Assembly (NCBI RefSeq): GCF_022369515.1
Contig: NZ_CP059724.1
Location: forward strand, 3,968,001 to 4,032,000
Reading direction: 5' to 3'
Length of the DNA: 64,000 nucleotides
Source: Paenibacillus sp. 19GGS1-52
Lineage (GTDB): Bacteria > Bacillota > Bacilli > Paenibacillales > Paenibacillaceae
The notes beneath the pieces are model-generated. The model did not search any database. It was not told the origin of the DNA and saw only the letters and a program-made list of their open reading frames with translations. This document shows, in pieces, positions 8,930 through 17,045 of the stretch. Made by a program: the position numbers and the translations under genes. The first letter of the stretch is position 1, and each line of letters begins with the position of its first letter.

Positions 8930-9977
8930 GAAGAGCCTCTCTTTCATCCTTCAGAGCTGCTGCCATTTCGTCCGGCTTCTCAGCGGACCCGGATTGATAG
9001 ATGCTGCGGACAATATCATCTGTATTCGTTTCAATGATTTTGATATCTGTAATATCAGCCTGTCCTACAACTCGTCCCAGTACATCCGAGACATTCAGGT
9101 CGAGCGGAATCCAGACCTTGGCACCAAGATCATTCTCAGCAGACCAAACCACCGGCATACCTGTTGTCCAATGCTCTAGCTGCTCCAGCTTTGTAGGATT
9201 CCCGAATTGAAACAGTACTTCACGGCCGGTTCCCCAGCGCTGCTTCAGATCCTCCAGCCCGCCATCATAAATAATTCGCCCATCATCCAGCATAATAACC
9301 CGTGAACACAGAGCCTCAATATCCTGCAGGTCATGTGTCGTAAGCAGAATGGTTGTGCCATGCTCGCGGTTCATATCTTTAAGGAATTGCCGAATTTCCG
9401 ATTTCACCACAATATCCAGACCAATCGTTGGCTCGTCAAGAAACAGAATAGATGGATTATGCAAAAGAGCCGCCACTAGCTCACAGCGCATCCGCTGACC
9501 AAGACTGAGCTTACGTACCGGACGGTTCAGCAATTCCTGCAGCTCCAGCCGTTCCACTAGCTCATCCAAGCGTTTCTTGAAATCCTGTTCCGACACCCGA
9601 TACACTTTGCGCAGCAGTTGAAACGATTCAATGACACCGATATCCCACCACAGCTGACTACGCTGTCCAAATACTACACCGATGTTACGTACGAACTTTT
9701 CACGTTCCAAATACGGAACATAACCACCCACCGACAGATTTCCGGAGGTTGGTACCAGAATGCCTGTGAGCATTTTGATCGTTGTAGATTTACCGGCCCC
9801 GTTCTCACCGATATACCCACAGATCTCACCCTGTGGAATGGTGAACGAAATGTCCTTCACTGCCGTGATTTCTGTGAATTCCCGTTTAAACAAATCAGCG
9901 AAGGCCCCTTTGAGGCCCTCGCGGTTTTTCTGGACTTTAAATGTTTTGCGCAAGTCCTGCACTTGAATTGCATTCAT
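8922..9977 (-). CDS. ABC exporter ATP-binding protein
   Basis: A 351-residue ATPase. Walker A is GENGAGKST at residues 57-65. The signature is LSLGQRMR, with Walker B ILFLDEPTIGLD and the switch His in TTHD downstream. A GQRSQLWWD segment follows the Q loop and is typical of NatA-like ATPases paired with DUF990-type permeases. The C-terminal 100 residues form an added domain. It is the first gene of a three-gene operon. It powers export through the two downstream permeases. Confidence 0.95.
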   Translation of the reverse strand: MNAIQVQDLRKTFKVQKNREGLKGAFADLFKREFTEITAVKDISFTIPQGEICGYIGENGAGKSTTIKMLTGILVPTSGNLSVGGYVPYLEREKFVRNIGVVFGQRSQLWWDIGVIESFQLLRKVYRVSEQDFKKRLDELVERLELQELLNRPVRKLSLGQRMRCELVAALLHNPSILFLDEPTIGLDIVVKSEIRQFLKDMNREHGTTILLTTHDLQDIEALCSRVIMLDDGRIIYDGGLEDLKQRWGTGREVLFQFGNPTKLEQLEHWTTGMPVVWSAENDLGAKVWIPLDLNVSDVLGRVVGQADITDIKIIETNTDDIVRSIYQSGSAEKPDEMAAALKDEREALHV

Positions 9978-10066
9978 AGAGTACCTCGCTCAAACTAAGA
10001 TTAGTGTTCAGTAACCCATTATAATGTACAACTTGCAAAAGAACTACTACTTAAATTCCAGATCGT

Positions 10067-10849
10067 TTATACAATTTTAATATTCTCTAAAAAATCCGTG
10101 TCCTTCACTACCTCCAAATGCCCCGAGCGTGCGACCTTAGTCCGCAAATATTTCTCATTAAAGGAAGAAACATCTCCCCATAACGGAACTCTTTTCACTG
10201 TATTCATCCCCGCAGTCCTTAAGGCATCCATTTTCTTCGGATTATTAGTGATCAAGGTTACTGGTTTCTGGCGCAAATGCTGCAGTACACTTATCGCATC
10301 CTCATAGTTTCTTACATCATCAGCGAAGCCAAGCTCAAGATTAGCTTCTACTGTATCGTAACCTTCTTCCTGCAAAATATAAGCCATCGCTTTACTGAAA
10401 AGGCCAATGCCTCTTCCTTCATGGTTCGCTAAGTAGAATAAAGCGCCTGAGCCGTTGTCAACGATCATTTTCATTGATTGATGTAGCTGGAAGCCACAAT
10501 CACAACGCTTGCTGCCAAAAATATCTCCGGTGTGGCATATGCTGTGCATCCGAATCAATGCTTCATCCGAGCCTTCAAAATCACCGTACACTAATACGCT
10601 GGACTGCTGCCCTGCGGCAAGATTGAGTGAAGACAACCGTGAGATGAGTGCCGCTGTGGCTTCCTGACTATCACTAGGAAATAGATCCTCCTCTGTTGCC
10701 TTAAGCCAACTGTACCATTTAAAAGTAACGGTCTCCCCGTCCAGATTTACCGGTAACGTAATCGGGCCAACTAATATATTAGTGGAATCATTCATGGTGA
10801 TTCGTTTAATTTTATTCTGCAGTATTGAGACAATCTCAGGTTTAATCAT
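10067..10849 (-). CDS. ribA: GTP cyclohydrolase II (RibA-type), stand-alone
   Basis: A 260-residue enzyme converting GTP to the first pyrimidine intermediate of riboflavin synthesis. The zinc site is C-x10-C-x-C (CHTGDIFGSKRCDC). The catalytic loop YLANHEGRGIGL and the TNNPKKMDAL segment agree with known RibA sequences. It lacks the RibB half found in Bacillus RibBA and is not in a rib operon. The first 50 residues differ from E. coli RibA. It starts at ATG nine bases after AAGGAT. I see no FMN riboswitch upstream. It is divergent from an HxlR regulator with operator-like repeats between them, so it may be under redox control. Confidence 0.88.
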   Translation of the reverse strand: MIKPEIVSILQNKIKRITMNDSTNILVGPITLPVNLDGETVTFKWYSWLKATEEDLFPSDSQEATAALISRLSSLNLAAGQQSSVLVYGDFEGSDEALIRMHSICHTGDIFGSKRCDCGFQLHQSMKMIVDNGSGALFYLANHEGRGIGLFSKAMAYILQEEGYDTVEANLELGFADDVRNYEDAISVLQHLRQKPVTLITNNPKKMDALRTAGMNTVKRVPLWGDVSSFNEKYLRTKVARSGHLEVVKDTDFLENIKIV

Positions 10850-10925
10850 GAGTGCACCATCCTTAGGTTCATCTATTAGTAGTGATATTATGAAAAAGCT
10901 TTATCAGCTAATTTCCGGGGTGAAG

Positions 10926-10942
10926 TAACTATTTGTAAGTTA
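10926..10942. promoter_or_regulatory. HxlR/YodB-like operator, site 1
   Basis: TAACTATTTGTAAGTTA, with TAACT/AGTTA arms, lies between the divergent ribA-type and hxlR genes. It shares 13 of 17 positions with site 2 at 10999-11015 and, from memory, resembles the YodB box of Bacillus subtilis (TACT-N-TTTG-N-AAGTA type). Confidence 0.6.
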
Positions 10943-10998
10943 GTTTAACATTGTAATATAAGTTCGTCAAGTTAGAACATATATTTAAATATTCATAA

Positions 10999-11025
10999 TT
11001 ACTTTATGTAAGTTTATGATATAAT
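10999..11025 (+). promoter_or_regulatory. hxlR promoter with operator site 2
   Basis: The sequence TTACTTTATGTAAGTTT (10999-11015) matches site 1 closely and sits just upstream of a perfect TATAAT at 11020-11025. Binding here would block the promoter of the hxlR gene itself, so autorepression is likely. Confidence 0.6.
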
Positions 11026-11044
11026 GAATGCAGAGGTGATAGAA

Positions 11045-11371
11045 ATGGATGACTTTGAAATGTGTCCACGCTTTGAAAAAGCGGTCGATATGCTCAGTAA
11101 ACGTTGGGTTGCCTTGATCGTTTTCGTACTTATGACAGGTCCGCATCGTTTTGGTGAAATTGAAAATTGTTTGTCCAATCTCAGTGGTAAAGTGTTATCT
11201 GACCGTTTAAAGGAACTAGAGGGTGAGGGAATTATCAAACGTACAGTATATCCTGAAATGCCTGTTCGTATTGAATATTCGCTTACGGATAAAGGAACCG
11301 CTTTGGCACCCATACTAGGAGAAATCAGCAACTGGTCAACCGACTGGATCAAACTTGGAATAAAAATCTGA
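11045..11371 (+). CDS. HxlR family regulator, YodB-like redox sensor
   Basis: A 108-residue winged-helix repressor. The opening CPRFEKAVDMLSKRW matches the YodB start, where the single N-terminal Cys senses quinones and diamide. That Cys is kept here, in FEMCPRF. The RFGEIE and KVLSDRLKELE recognition region and the SLTDKGTAL wing follow. The start chosen is ATG with GAGGTGAT four bases upstream; an earlier in-frame ATG has no site. Two matching palindromes upstream suggest self-control and perhaps control of the divergent ribA-type gene. The sensing role is inferred from similarity. Confidence 0.9.
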   Translation: MDDFEMCPRFEKAVDMLSKRWVALIVFVLMTGPHRFGEIENCLSNLSGKVLSDRLKELEGEGIIKRTVYPEMPVRIEYSLTDKGTALAPILGEISNWSTDWIKLGIKI

Positions 11372-11491
11372 ATTCCATTCCACTGTTCCTAATGATTCCT
11401 TGCGCTCGTATGATCTGTTTATTTCATTATGATAAAGTACAAACATGATCAATTTATATAAAATATTAGATATAATTCTATAATCTTCATA

Positions 11492-11537
11492 TTAAAAAGG
11501 CAGCCCTTCTATTAAATAAAGGGAGCTGCCTTAATTT
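11492..11537 (+). terminator. Terminator downstream of hxlR, possibly bidirectional
   Basis: AAGGCAGCCCTT pairs with AAGGGAGCTGCCTT around a short loop. A-rich sequence on one side and T-rich on the other would let it act in both directions. It separates hxlR from the small gene at 11610. Confidence 0.75.
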
Positions 11538-11609
11538 CGTATTGAATCTTTCAGGTAAATATAGTAAATTAGAAGATCTACTGAAGTTTATTAAGAGGAG
11601 GTGGAATAT

Positions 11610-11666
11610 ATGATGGAAAAAATGTGCATGACAATGATGCGTGAAGGAATGCAAATGTCTAAATAA
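11610..11666 (+). CDS. Very small Met-rich peptide, 18 aa
   Basis: An 18-codon reading frame starts with two ATG codons seven bases after AAGAGGAGG, a near-perfect ribosome binding site. Its product has eight Met, one Cys and a mix of Lys, Glu and Arg. A possible promoter lies at 11542-11570 (TTGAAT, 17 bases, TAAATT). The combination of promoter, ribosome site and isolated position argues for real translation, but at this length chance cannot be excluded. It matches nothing I know. A metal-binding or regulatory peptide is conceivable from the Met/Cys content. Confidence 0.5.
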   Translation: MMEKMCMTMMREGMQMSK

Positions 11667-11794
11667 TCATTTGTCTTTATTTTCAAGTGAATCCGCAATA
11701 TTCACTTTCTAGAAATATTCGCAAGTCTTGGCAGAGTAGACTAACTGCATGCCATTTTTTTGTTTTTCTAGGCTTTAATCTCGTTTTATGTTGC

Positions 11795-12109
11795 TTAGCT
11801 GATCTTAATGTATCTGTCCTGAATTTTCTTTGCTATTATGATTCGTTCCATCTTGAGTTCCCATATCTGCTCTTTCCACCGATATCGTTCCTCTGATTCC
11901 TCATTATCCTTCAGTTTGTCGAATAACCCCAGCAGTATGACATTTATATCATCAAACCGTGTCCAGAGTTCCTTGATATTCGCTTCCCTATTCTGTGCTT
12001 CAGTAACCACTTCAAAGTTCTTCAAACTCTCGATGAGTTCAGCCTGCCACTGTCCATCGTTAATTGTTTTGGCATAATTTAAGAGATCCAGATAATCATC
12101 GACTGACAT
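11795..12109 (-). CDS. Hypothetical helical protein, 104 aa
   Basis: An acidic, helical 104-residue protein with no motif I recognise. It begins MSVDDYLDLLNYAK and ends in a basic tail (KKIQDRYIKIS). The start is the ATG with AAGGAG nine bases upstream; a longer reading to 12244 has no site and would run into the chemotaxis gene. A clear promoter (TTGCAA, 16 bases, TATAAT) lies at 12143-12170, so it is transcribed alone on the minus strand. Confidence 0.75.
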   Translation of the reverse strand: MSVDDYLDLLNYAKTINDGQWQAELIESLKNFEVVTEAQNREANIKELWTRFDDINVILLGLFDKLKDNEESEERYRWKEQIWELKMERIIIAKKIQDRYIKIS

Positions 12110-12142
12110 GTGCACCGACTCCTTAATTTGTTTATACCAAGT

Positions 12143-12170
12143 ATTATACTCGGTATTGTGTATATTGCAA
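12143..12170 (-). promoter_or_regulatory. Sigma-A promoter of the 104-aa gene
   Basis: On the minus strand, TTGCAA at 12165-12170 and TATAAT at 12143-12148 are 16 bases apart. The start codon lies 34 bases further on. Confidence 0.7.
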
Positions 12171-12236
12171 TAGTCTATGTAAAAAAAGCAGACCTTAAAC
12201 TGTCCGCTTAGTGTAAAACTGCTCATCTGCTGATCA

Positions 12237-13766
12237 CTACACAATTATTGTGTTCTCGGACAAAGTCTGTAAACTCTCAATTAGCTGGTCCAATCGATCA
12301 AAGCCGGCGACAACCTCGTCTACAATCAGCTTCTGCTCCTCAACACTGGCGAGTATTTCCTGGGAAGCTGCACTGGATTGCTCTGTAATGGCAGAGATGG
12401 AATCAACCTCAGTTCCAATCACACTAGAGGAATTACGCACATGCATTGATTTCTCTTCTACTTCTTTGGCTTGCTTCACTACTTGTGATGCTATTTCGGA
12501 TAATTCGCGGAAGACCTGCTCTGATTGTTTTACTGAAGCTTCACTGGATTCAATCATAAGCTTCCCCCGTTCCATCAAGGAAGATAAGTGTACAACCTTT
12601 AGTCCTAGGCCTCCTAGACGACCGGAGATTTCATCAGCCGATTGATGGGAATGCTCTGCCAGCTTTCGAACTTGTGCGGAGACTACTGCAAAGCCACGCC
12701 CTTGTTCTCCTGCACGTGCAGCTTCTATAGCCGCATTCAGCGCAAGAAGATTCGTTTCTGCTGCGATAGATTGAATAGTATCGACAATCGTGCCAATACT
12801 GCGATTCTGCTCACTCAACTCATCCATCTCATTCACGATACCGTCCATCATGAGGCGAATTTCACTGATGTTATTCGACAACTCTATGATCTGCTCATTC
12901 CCCTTTCCTGCGGAAATAGCTGAATTATTGGACAATTCACGCATCGTAATTGAATTCTCAGCCACAAACTCAATAGCCTCATTTGTACCTCCAATGGCAC
13001 TGGAGATATCGCTTACGCTTATGGCTTGACTCTCAATCCCTTTGCTCATTTCAGTAAAGCCGATGGTTAATTCACTGGTGATATCCCCGGTGATCCGAAC
13101 ATTTTTTTGCAGCTTCTGGTTAAATATACCCATCTCATCGATTGATATTTTCATTTGCTCCAGTTGAAGCTCGACATTTTGATGTGATTGTTCTGATGCT
13201 ACAGTTCGTTCATATACATTCTTAATTAACTGACGTGAAAGGAAAGATAGCATAAATACGATAACCATCGGTAAGAAGAGCTTGATATTATCAGCCCATA
13301 TATAGGGTGGGAAGTCATTAGTACCAGGATGCACAATAAAATAATTCAGCTGTATAAAGCTGATTATTCCGTATACCAGCAGTGGTTTATAGACAGGATA
13401 AAGTGCTAACAACACAGCAAAAGTGAGTAAAGAAATGAGATTGGGTTGAGTGAAATTCACGTAGATCATTAATATACTTGACACTACGACCATTATGTAT
13501 GGAATCTGCCGGGTACCTATTCGCATCTTCAATGCACCGAAAAATACTATATTCGTAACAATGCATATTATTGCAGTTACAATACCGGTTGTCATACCTT
13601 CTTGTATAGTAAGTAATGGTGTAGCCAATACCGAGATCAGTAAAATTAAATAGGCCATTATTTTATTTCGCTTGTGAGTTAATTCATTCTCAAAAAGGGT
13701 ATAACTTCCATTTTTAGACTCTTGTGCAATCAATATTCGACGTTCAGCCTGCATCACAATTGACAT
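12237..13766 (-). CDS. Methyl-accepting chemotaxis protein with membrane N-terminal domain
   Basis: A 509-residue chemoreceptor. The first 190 residues hold about six hydrophobic segments with short loops and no large outside sensor domain, so it probably senses a signal at or in the membrane. The C-terminal half is the cytoplasmic coiled coil with the hallmark hairpin IAAETNLLALNAAIEAARAG followed by EQGRGFAVVSAQVRKLAE. No clear HAMP domain is visible. It would pass its signal to CheW/CheA. The ATG start is nine bases after AAGGGA; an ATG six codons earlier has no site. Confidence 0.93.
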   Translation of the reverse strand: MSIVMQAERRILIAQESKNGSYTLFENELTHKRNKIMAYLILLISVLATPLLTIQEGMTTGIVTAIICIVTNIVFFGALKMRIGTRQIPYIMVVVSSILMIYVNFTQPNLISLLTFAVLLALYPVYKPLLVYGIISFIQLNYFIVHPGTNDFPPYIWADNIKLFLPMVIVFMLSFLSRQLIKNVYERTVASEQSHQNVELQLEQMKISIDEMGIFNQKLQKNVRITGDITSELTIGFTEMSKGIESQAISVSDISSAIGGTNEAIEFVAENSITMRELSNNSAISAGKGNEQIIELSNNISEIRLMMDGIVNEMDELSEQNRSIGTIVDTIQSIAAETNLLALNAAIEAARAGEQGRGFAVVSAQVRKLAEHSHQSADEISGRLGGLGLKVVHLSSLMERGKLMIESSEASVKQSEQVFRELSEIASQVVKQAKEVEEKSMHVRNSSSVIGTEVDSISAITEQSSAASQEILASVEEQKLIVDEVVAGFDRLDQLIESLQTLSENTIIV

Positions 13767-13857
13767 TTTCTCTCGTCCCTTCATCTATACGCATTCTGTA
13801 TGAAGTATTATATCGGACGATAACAAACTTTATTTTAGAGGAGTTTCCTTAATTAGA

Positions 13858-13899
13858 CAAAAAAACAAGGGCGGAATTTATAATTCCGACCCTTGTTCT
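13858..13899 (-). terminator. Terminator of the glcT-IIA-IIBC operon
   Basis: On the minus strand, AACAAGGGTCGGAATT pairs with AATTCCGCCCTTGTT and is followed by seven T, 42 bases past the PTS permease stop. Confidence 0.92.
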
Positions 13900-13940
13900 A
13901 TAAAGTGTGTGAATTTATTGTGTTTTTTTCAAAAACATTC

Positions 13941-15401
13941 TTATAACAATTTATTAATATCATCCTTAATCTGTTCGGATTGTGGACCAAATACGATTTG
14001 GACTGCACCTTGACCCAGTCTCATGACTCCAGAAGCACCTAGCTGCTTCAGAGCAGAATCTTTGACAGCCTTATCATCATTTACAATCAGACGAAGGCGC
14101 GTAATACATGCATCTATATTGCGGATATTAGATGGACCTCCGATGTTTTCGAGGATCTTAGCTGCTCTTGAAGAAGCGGATATCTTCGCTCCACCTACAG
14201 AGACTTCTTCCAGTTCATCTTCTACATCATCTTCACGACCTGGTGTTTTGAGGTTGAACTTCGTGATAATAAAACGGAACAAAACATAATACAAGACGAA
14301 GAAGGCAAGCCCAATCGGAATCAGAAGCCATGCATTGGTGGAACTCTTCAGGTTAACCAGATAATCGATTAGCCCTGCAGAGAATCCAAAACCCAGCTTG
14401 ACGTCTAGAATGTACAACAATGCCATAGAGAATCCTGTTAGTAACGCATGAACCAGATACAATAATGGTGCAACAAACATAAAGGAAAATTCTAGTGGTT
14501 CAGTGATACCGGTCAAGAAGGAAGCAATTGCAGAACCAATAAAGATCGAAGCTACCATTTTGCGTTTTTCCGGCTTCGCTGTGTGAATAAAGGCTAGTGC
14601 TGCGCCAGGAAGTGCGAACATCATGATTGGGAAGAAACCGGACATGAACATCCCTGCAGTTTTATCTCCAGCAAAGAAGCGGGTTAAATCGCCGTGAACG
14701 ACATCACCAGCTGCGTTCGTAAAATCACCGATCTGGAACCAAGCAATTGTATTAATTACGTGATGCAAACCAATAGGAATCAGCAGTCGGTTAGCAGTAC
14801 CAAATATGAAGGCACCTAAGGCACCCAGTCCGACAACCCAGTTACCAAAATCATTAATTACATCCTGTACAGGACTCCAGATCATCCCTACAAATACTGC
14901 CAAGACCATCATGGAAGCTGCAGTTATGATAGGTACAAAACGTTTGCCGGCAAAAAATCCAAGCCAGTCTGGCATCTTGATATTATGATATCTCTTATAT
15001 AAGAAGGCTGCCCAAGCACCGGCAAATATCCCGCCGAGTACACCCATGTTCAATACAACATCATCATTAATAAAGGAGAATTGTAGTGGCACAATGGCTA
15101 ATATCTTGGTTAATACCAGATACGAGATAATAGCTGACAATGCAGCTACAGCGTCACCAGCAAACCCTATGGCAACCCCAACTGCGAATATCAACGCAAG
15201 ATTTCCAAATATGGCTCCGGCACCAGCATTGAGGAATGGAGCAACGTATTGGTTTAGAAATCCTCCCACTGTGCTTCCAAAATGAATATCTTTTTCGTAG
15301 TCAATAAGACCAAAGCCTTGAAGAATAGCTGCTGCTGGCAAAGTAGCGACTGGAAGCATCAGCGACTTGCCTAACTTTTGTAGAAAAGCCAACATAAACA
15401 T
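13941..15401 (-). CDS. PTS sugar transporter IIBC, glucose/N-acetylglucosamine type
   Basis: A 486-residue permease that imports and phosphorylates a hexose. The IIC part (residues 1 to about 370) opens with FLQKLGKSLMLPVATLPAAA, close to NagP/NagE-type proteins, and has about ten hydrophobic segments with the ITEPLEFSFMF motif. The IIB domain follows an acidic linker and holds the phosphorylated Cys in NIDACITRLRL. There is no fused IIA; a separate IIA gene lies just upstream. The start could be ATG at 15401 or two codons later; both use the AAAGGA site. GlcNAc seems slightly more likely than glucose from the N-terminus, but the RAT type points to glucose control. Confidence 0.93.
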   Translation of the reverse strand: MFMLAFLQKLGKSLMLPVATLPAAAILQGFGLIDYEKDIHFGSTVGGFLNQYVAPFLNAGAGAIFGNLALIFAVGVAIGFAGDAVAALSAIISYLVLTKILAIVPLQFSFINDDVVLNMGVLGGIFAGAWAAFLYKRYHNIKMPDWLGFFAGKRFVPIITAASMMVLAVFVGMIWSPVQDVINDFGNWVVGLGALGAFIFGTANRLLIPIGLHHVINTIAWFQIGDFTNAAGDVVHGDLTRFFAGDKTAGMFMSGFFPIMMFALPGAALAFIHTAKPEKRKMVASIFIGSAIASFLTGITEPLEFSFMFVAPLLYLVHALLTGFSMALLYILDVKLGFGFSAGLIDYLVNLKSSTNAWLLIPIGLAFFVLYYVLFRFIITKFNLKTPGREDDVEDELEEVSVGGAKISASSRAAKILENIGGPSNIRNIDACITRLRLIVNDDKAVKDSALKQLGASGVMRLGQGAVQIVFGPQSEQIKDDINKLL

Positions 15402-15437
15402 ATCATCCTTTCGTTTGCTTATTAATAATGCTATTTG

Positions 15438-15947
15438 TTATTGCTTTGAAACCACGCTGAGAATTACATGTTCACCAGCCGTAACTTGACCGTAATGACA
15501 CTCCACTTCCGGCATTATCTCCTCTGTTGCAGTCACAATAATAGGTGAAATCGTATCAAAACCTGCTGCACGTATAACTTCGAGATCAAATTCAATTAAT
15601 GTCTGTCCTGCTTTAACAGTGTCACCACTCGCTACATGACTGATGAATCCATTCCCTTTCAGGCTGACCGTATCGATTCCGATATGCAGCAACAGCTGCA
15701 AGCCGCTGGAATGCTCCAATATTAAAGCGTGACTTGATTTGACGATATGAGCGACCTTACCGTCGAAAGGAGCTTTAAGTATTCCCTCTGTAGGTTGGAT
15801 AGCAATCCCGTTGCCCATATGACCTCCGGCAAAGGTATCGTCCGGAACTTGCGCTAATGGAACAGCCATACCCGTGATTGGAGCTGTTATTTCTACGACA
15901 AGCTGAGTATGTTTCTCTTCTTTTTTTGATTTCCATTTGGAAAACAT
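15438..15947 (-). CDS. PTS glucose-type IIA protein
   Basis: A 169-residue phosphocarrier of the Crr family. After a charged N-terminal linker it shows APITGMAVPLAQVPDDTF, GNGIAIQPTEG, a first His in SSHALILEHSSG and the phosphorylated His in LLLHIGIDTVSLKG. It receives phosphate from HPr and passes it to the IIB domain of the next gene. The start was set at ATG eight bases after AGGAG; the longer reading to 16052 would overlap the antiterminator gene. Fixed order: antiterminator, IIA, IIBC. Confidence 0.94.
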   Translation of the reverse strand: MFSKWKSKKEEKHTQLVVEITAPITGMAVPLAQVPDDTFAGGHMGNGIAIQPTEGILKAPFDGKVAHIVKSSHALILEHSSGLQLLLHIGIDTVSLKGNGFISHVASGDTVKAGQTLIEFDLEVIRAAGFDTISPIIVTATEEIMPEVECHYGQVTAGEHVILSVVSKQ

Positions 15948-15969
15948 GACTGCCACTCCTCTTAAGCTG

Positions 15970-16836
15970 TTATTTGTGTTTCCGTGAAGTTTGGAATAGG
16001 CGGTGTAAATGCATCGCCATGAAGCATAGCTCTTCTTCTGGAATGTCCACATCCAGTGATTTACGCATGATTGTTCCGAGTTTCTGAGCTAGTTTGTATT
16101 CCACTTTGTATTCTTTTTTAATATGCTTCACAAAAGGATTATCAATGAATGACTTTTGCAAAATTCTCTCCAATGAGAATCGTAAGTGAATCATCAAGCG
16201 GACATGATTCATACTGCCGTGCTCAAAGGTTATATTCCCTTCGTCCCGTATCACATCCATCAGCTCGCTGACAATATTCGAAGCCTTTACCAGTTGCCCT
16301 ACTGGCACATTGCTGACTGCCGAATAGACATGATATGTGAGGAATCCGACCTCGTCCTCGGGAACTTGCACCTGGAATTCAGCATTGATTTTTTCGGCTG
16401 CTCTGTAAGCGATCTCATATTCCTTCGGAAAAGTCATTTTGGTTTCCTCTAAAAATGGGTTAACAATATCCATGCCGTTGCGCAAACGGTAAATGGTAAA
16501 TTGGATATGGCTTGGGAGGGCTAAGTAGATTTTGTCGTTTAACTTGTCGGGAAACTGAAAGGCAATGTCCGCGATTATTTCATCAGTAATTCTCATAACC
16601 AACGGATCAATATCTTCCAGCAGGATTTGATACTGGCTCCACTCTTCACGGTCTTCCAGACGGAATAGCTTCTCAATCCGGGTGTCATCCCCTTCAATGA
16701 TCCCCGATTCTTTCACCGCAAAGCCGATACCTTTGCCTATGATGACATATTCCTTACCATTTTTCCCTCCATGAACCATGACCACATTATTTCCGATTAC
16801 ACGTTGTACTTGAAACTGCTCGCTTTCCCGCGCCAA
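15970..16836 (-). CDS. glcT: BglG/LicT-family transcription antiterminator, GlcT type
   Basis: A 288-residue RNA-binding antiterminator. The N-terminal CAT domain (VQRVIGNNVVMVHGGKNGKEYVIIGKGIGF) is followed by two PRD domains whose conserved His residues (HIQFTIYRLRNG, TYHVYSAV, HVRLMIHLRFSLERIL, MAMHLHRLF) are targets of PTS phosphorylation. The best start is TTG six bases after GGAAGGAGGG; a GTG six codons earlier overlaps that site. A RAT plus terminator lies in its own leader, so it probably controls its own operon as well as the PTS genes. Confidence 0.93.
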   Translation of the reverse strand: MARESEQFQVQRVIGNNVVMVHGGKNGKEYVIIGKGIGFAVKESGIIEGDDTRIEKLFRLEDREEWSQYQILLEDIDPLVMRITDEIIADIAFQFPDKLNDKIYLALPSHIQFTIYRLRNGMDIVNPFLEETKMTFPKEYEIAYRAAEKINAEFQVQVPEDEVGFLTYHVYSAVSNVPVGQLVKASNIVSELMDVIRDEGNITFEHGSMNHVRLMIHLRFSLERILQKSFIDNPFVKHIKKEYKVEYKLAQKLGTIMRKSLDVDIPEEELCFMAMHLHRLFQTSRKHK

Positions 16837-16875
16837 GTTCTTCCCTCCTTCCACTCATTGTCCCGATTTAGACAT

Positions 16876-16923
16876 CAAAAAGAGCCAAGAATAGTCTTAT
16901 ATACTTAAGACAATCCTTGGCTC
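16876..16923 (-). terminator. Leader terminator controlled by GlcT
   Basis: On the minus strand, a long stem with outer arms GAGCCAAG and CTTGGCTC and inner arms GTCTTA and TAAGAC ends in five T, 40 bases before the glcT start. Its first bases overlap the RAT sequence, so RAT and terminator exclude each other. Confidence 0.9.
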
Positions 16924-16946
16924 ATGCCCTTTTACGGTAACACGCC
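16919..16946 (-). promoter_or_regulatory. RAT antiterminator element (ptsG/GlcT type)
   Basis: On the minus strand the leader contains CGTGTTACC, seven bases, then GGGCATGAG. This matches the B. subtilis ptsG RAT (CGTGTTAC...GGCATGAG), as I remember it. It overlaps the 5' arm of the terminator at 16921-16923. Binding of unphosphorylated GlcT should stabilise the RAT hairpin and prevent termination when the sugar is present. Confidence 0.8.
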
Positions 16947-16976
16947 ACTAACTTATAGTTGATCACTTATGAGACT

Positions 16977-17006
16977 ATCATAGATCATAGTCCGCTATGG
17001 CGTCAA
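16977..17006 (-). promoter_or_regulatory. Promoter of the glcT operon
   Basis: On the minus strand, TTGACG (17001-17006) and TATGAT (16977-16982) are 18 bases apart, upstream of the RAT. Confidence 0.65.
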
Positions 17007-17045
17007 TGATAATTTTACAAATGTCAAGTTTGGAAGCACGCGGCT

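Noticed and set aside
10850..10925. FMN riboswitch upstream of the ribA-type gene
   Set aside because: The leader is short and AT-rich, with no RFN conserved blocks.
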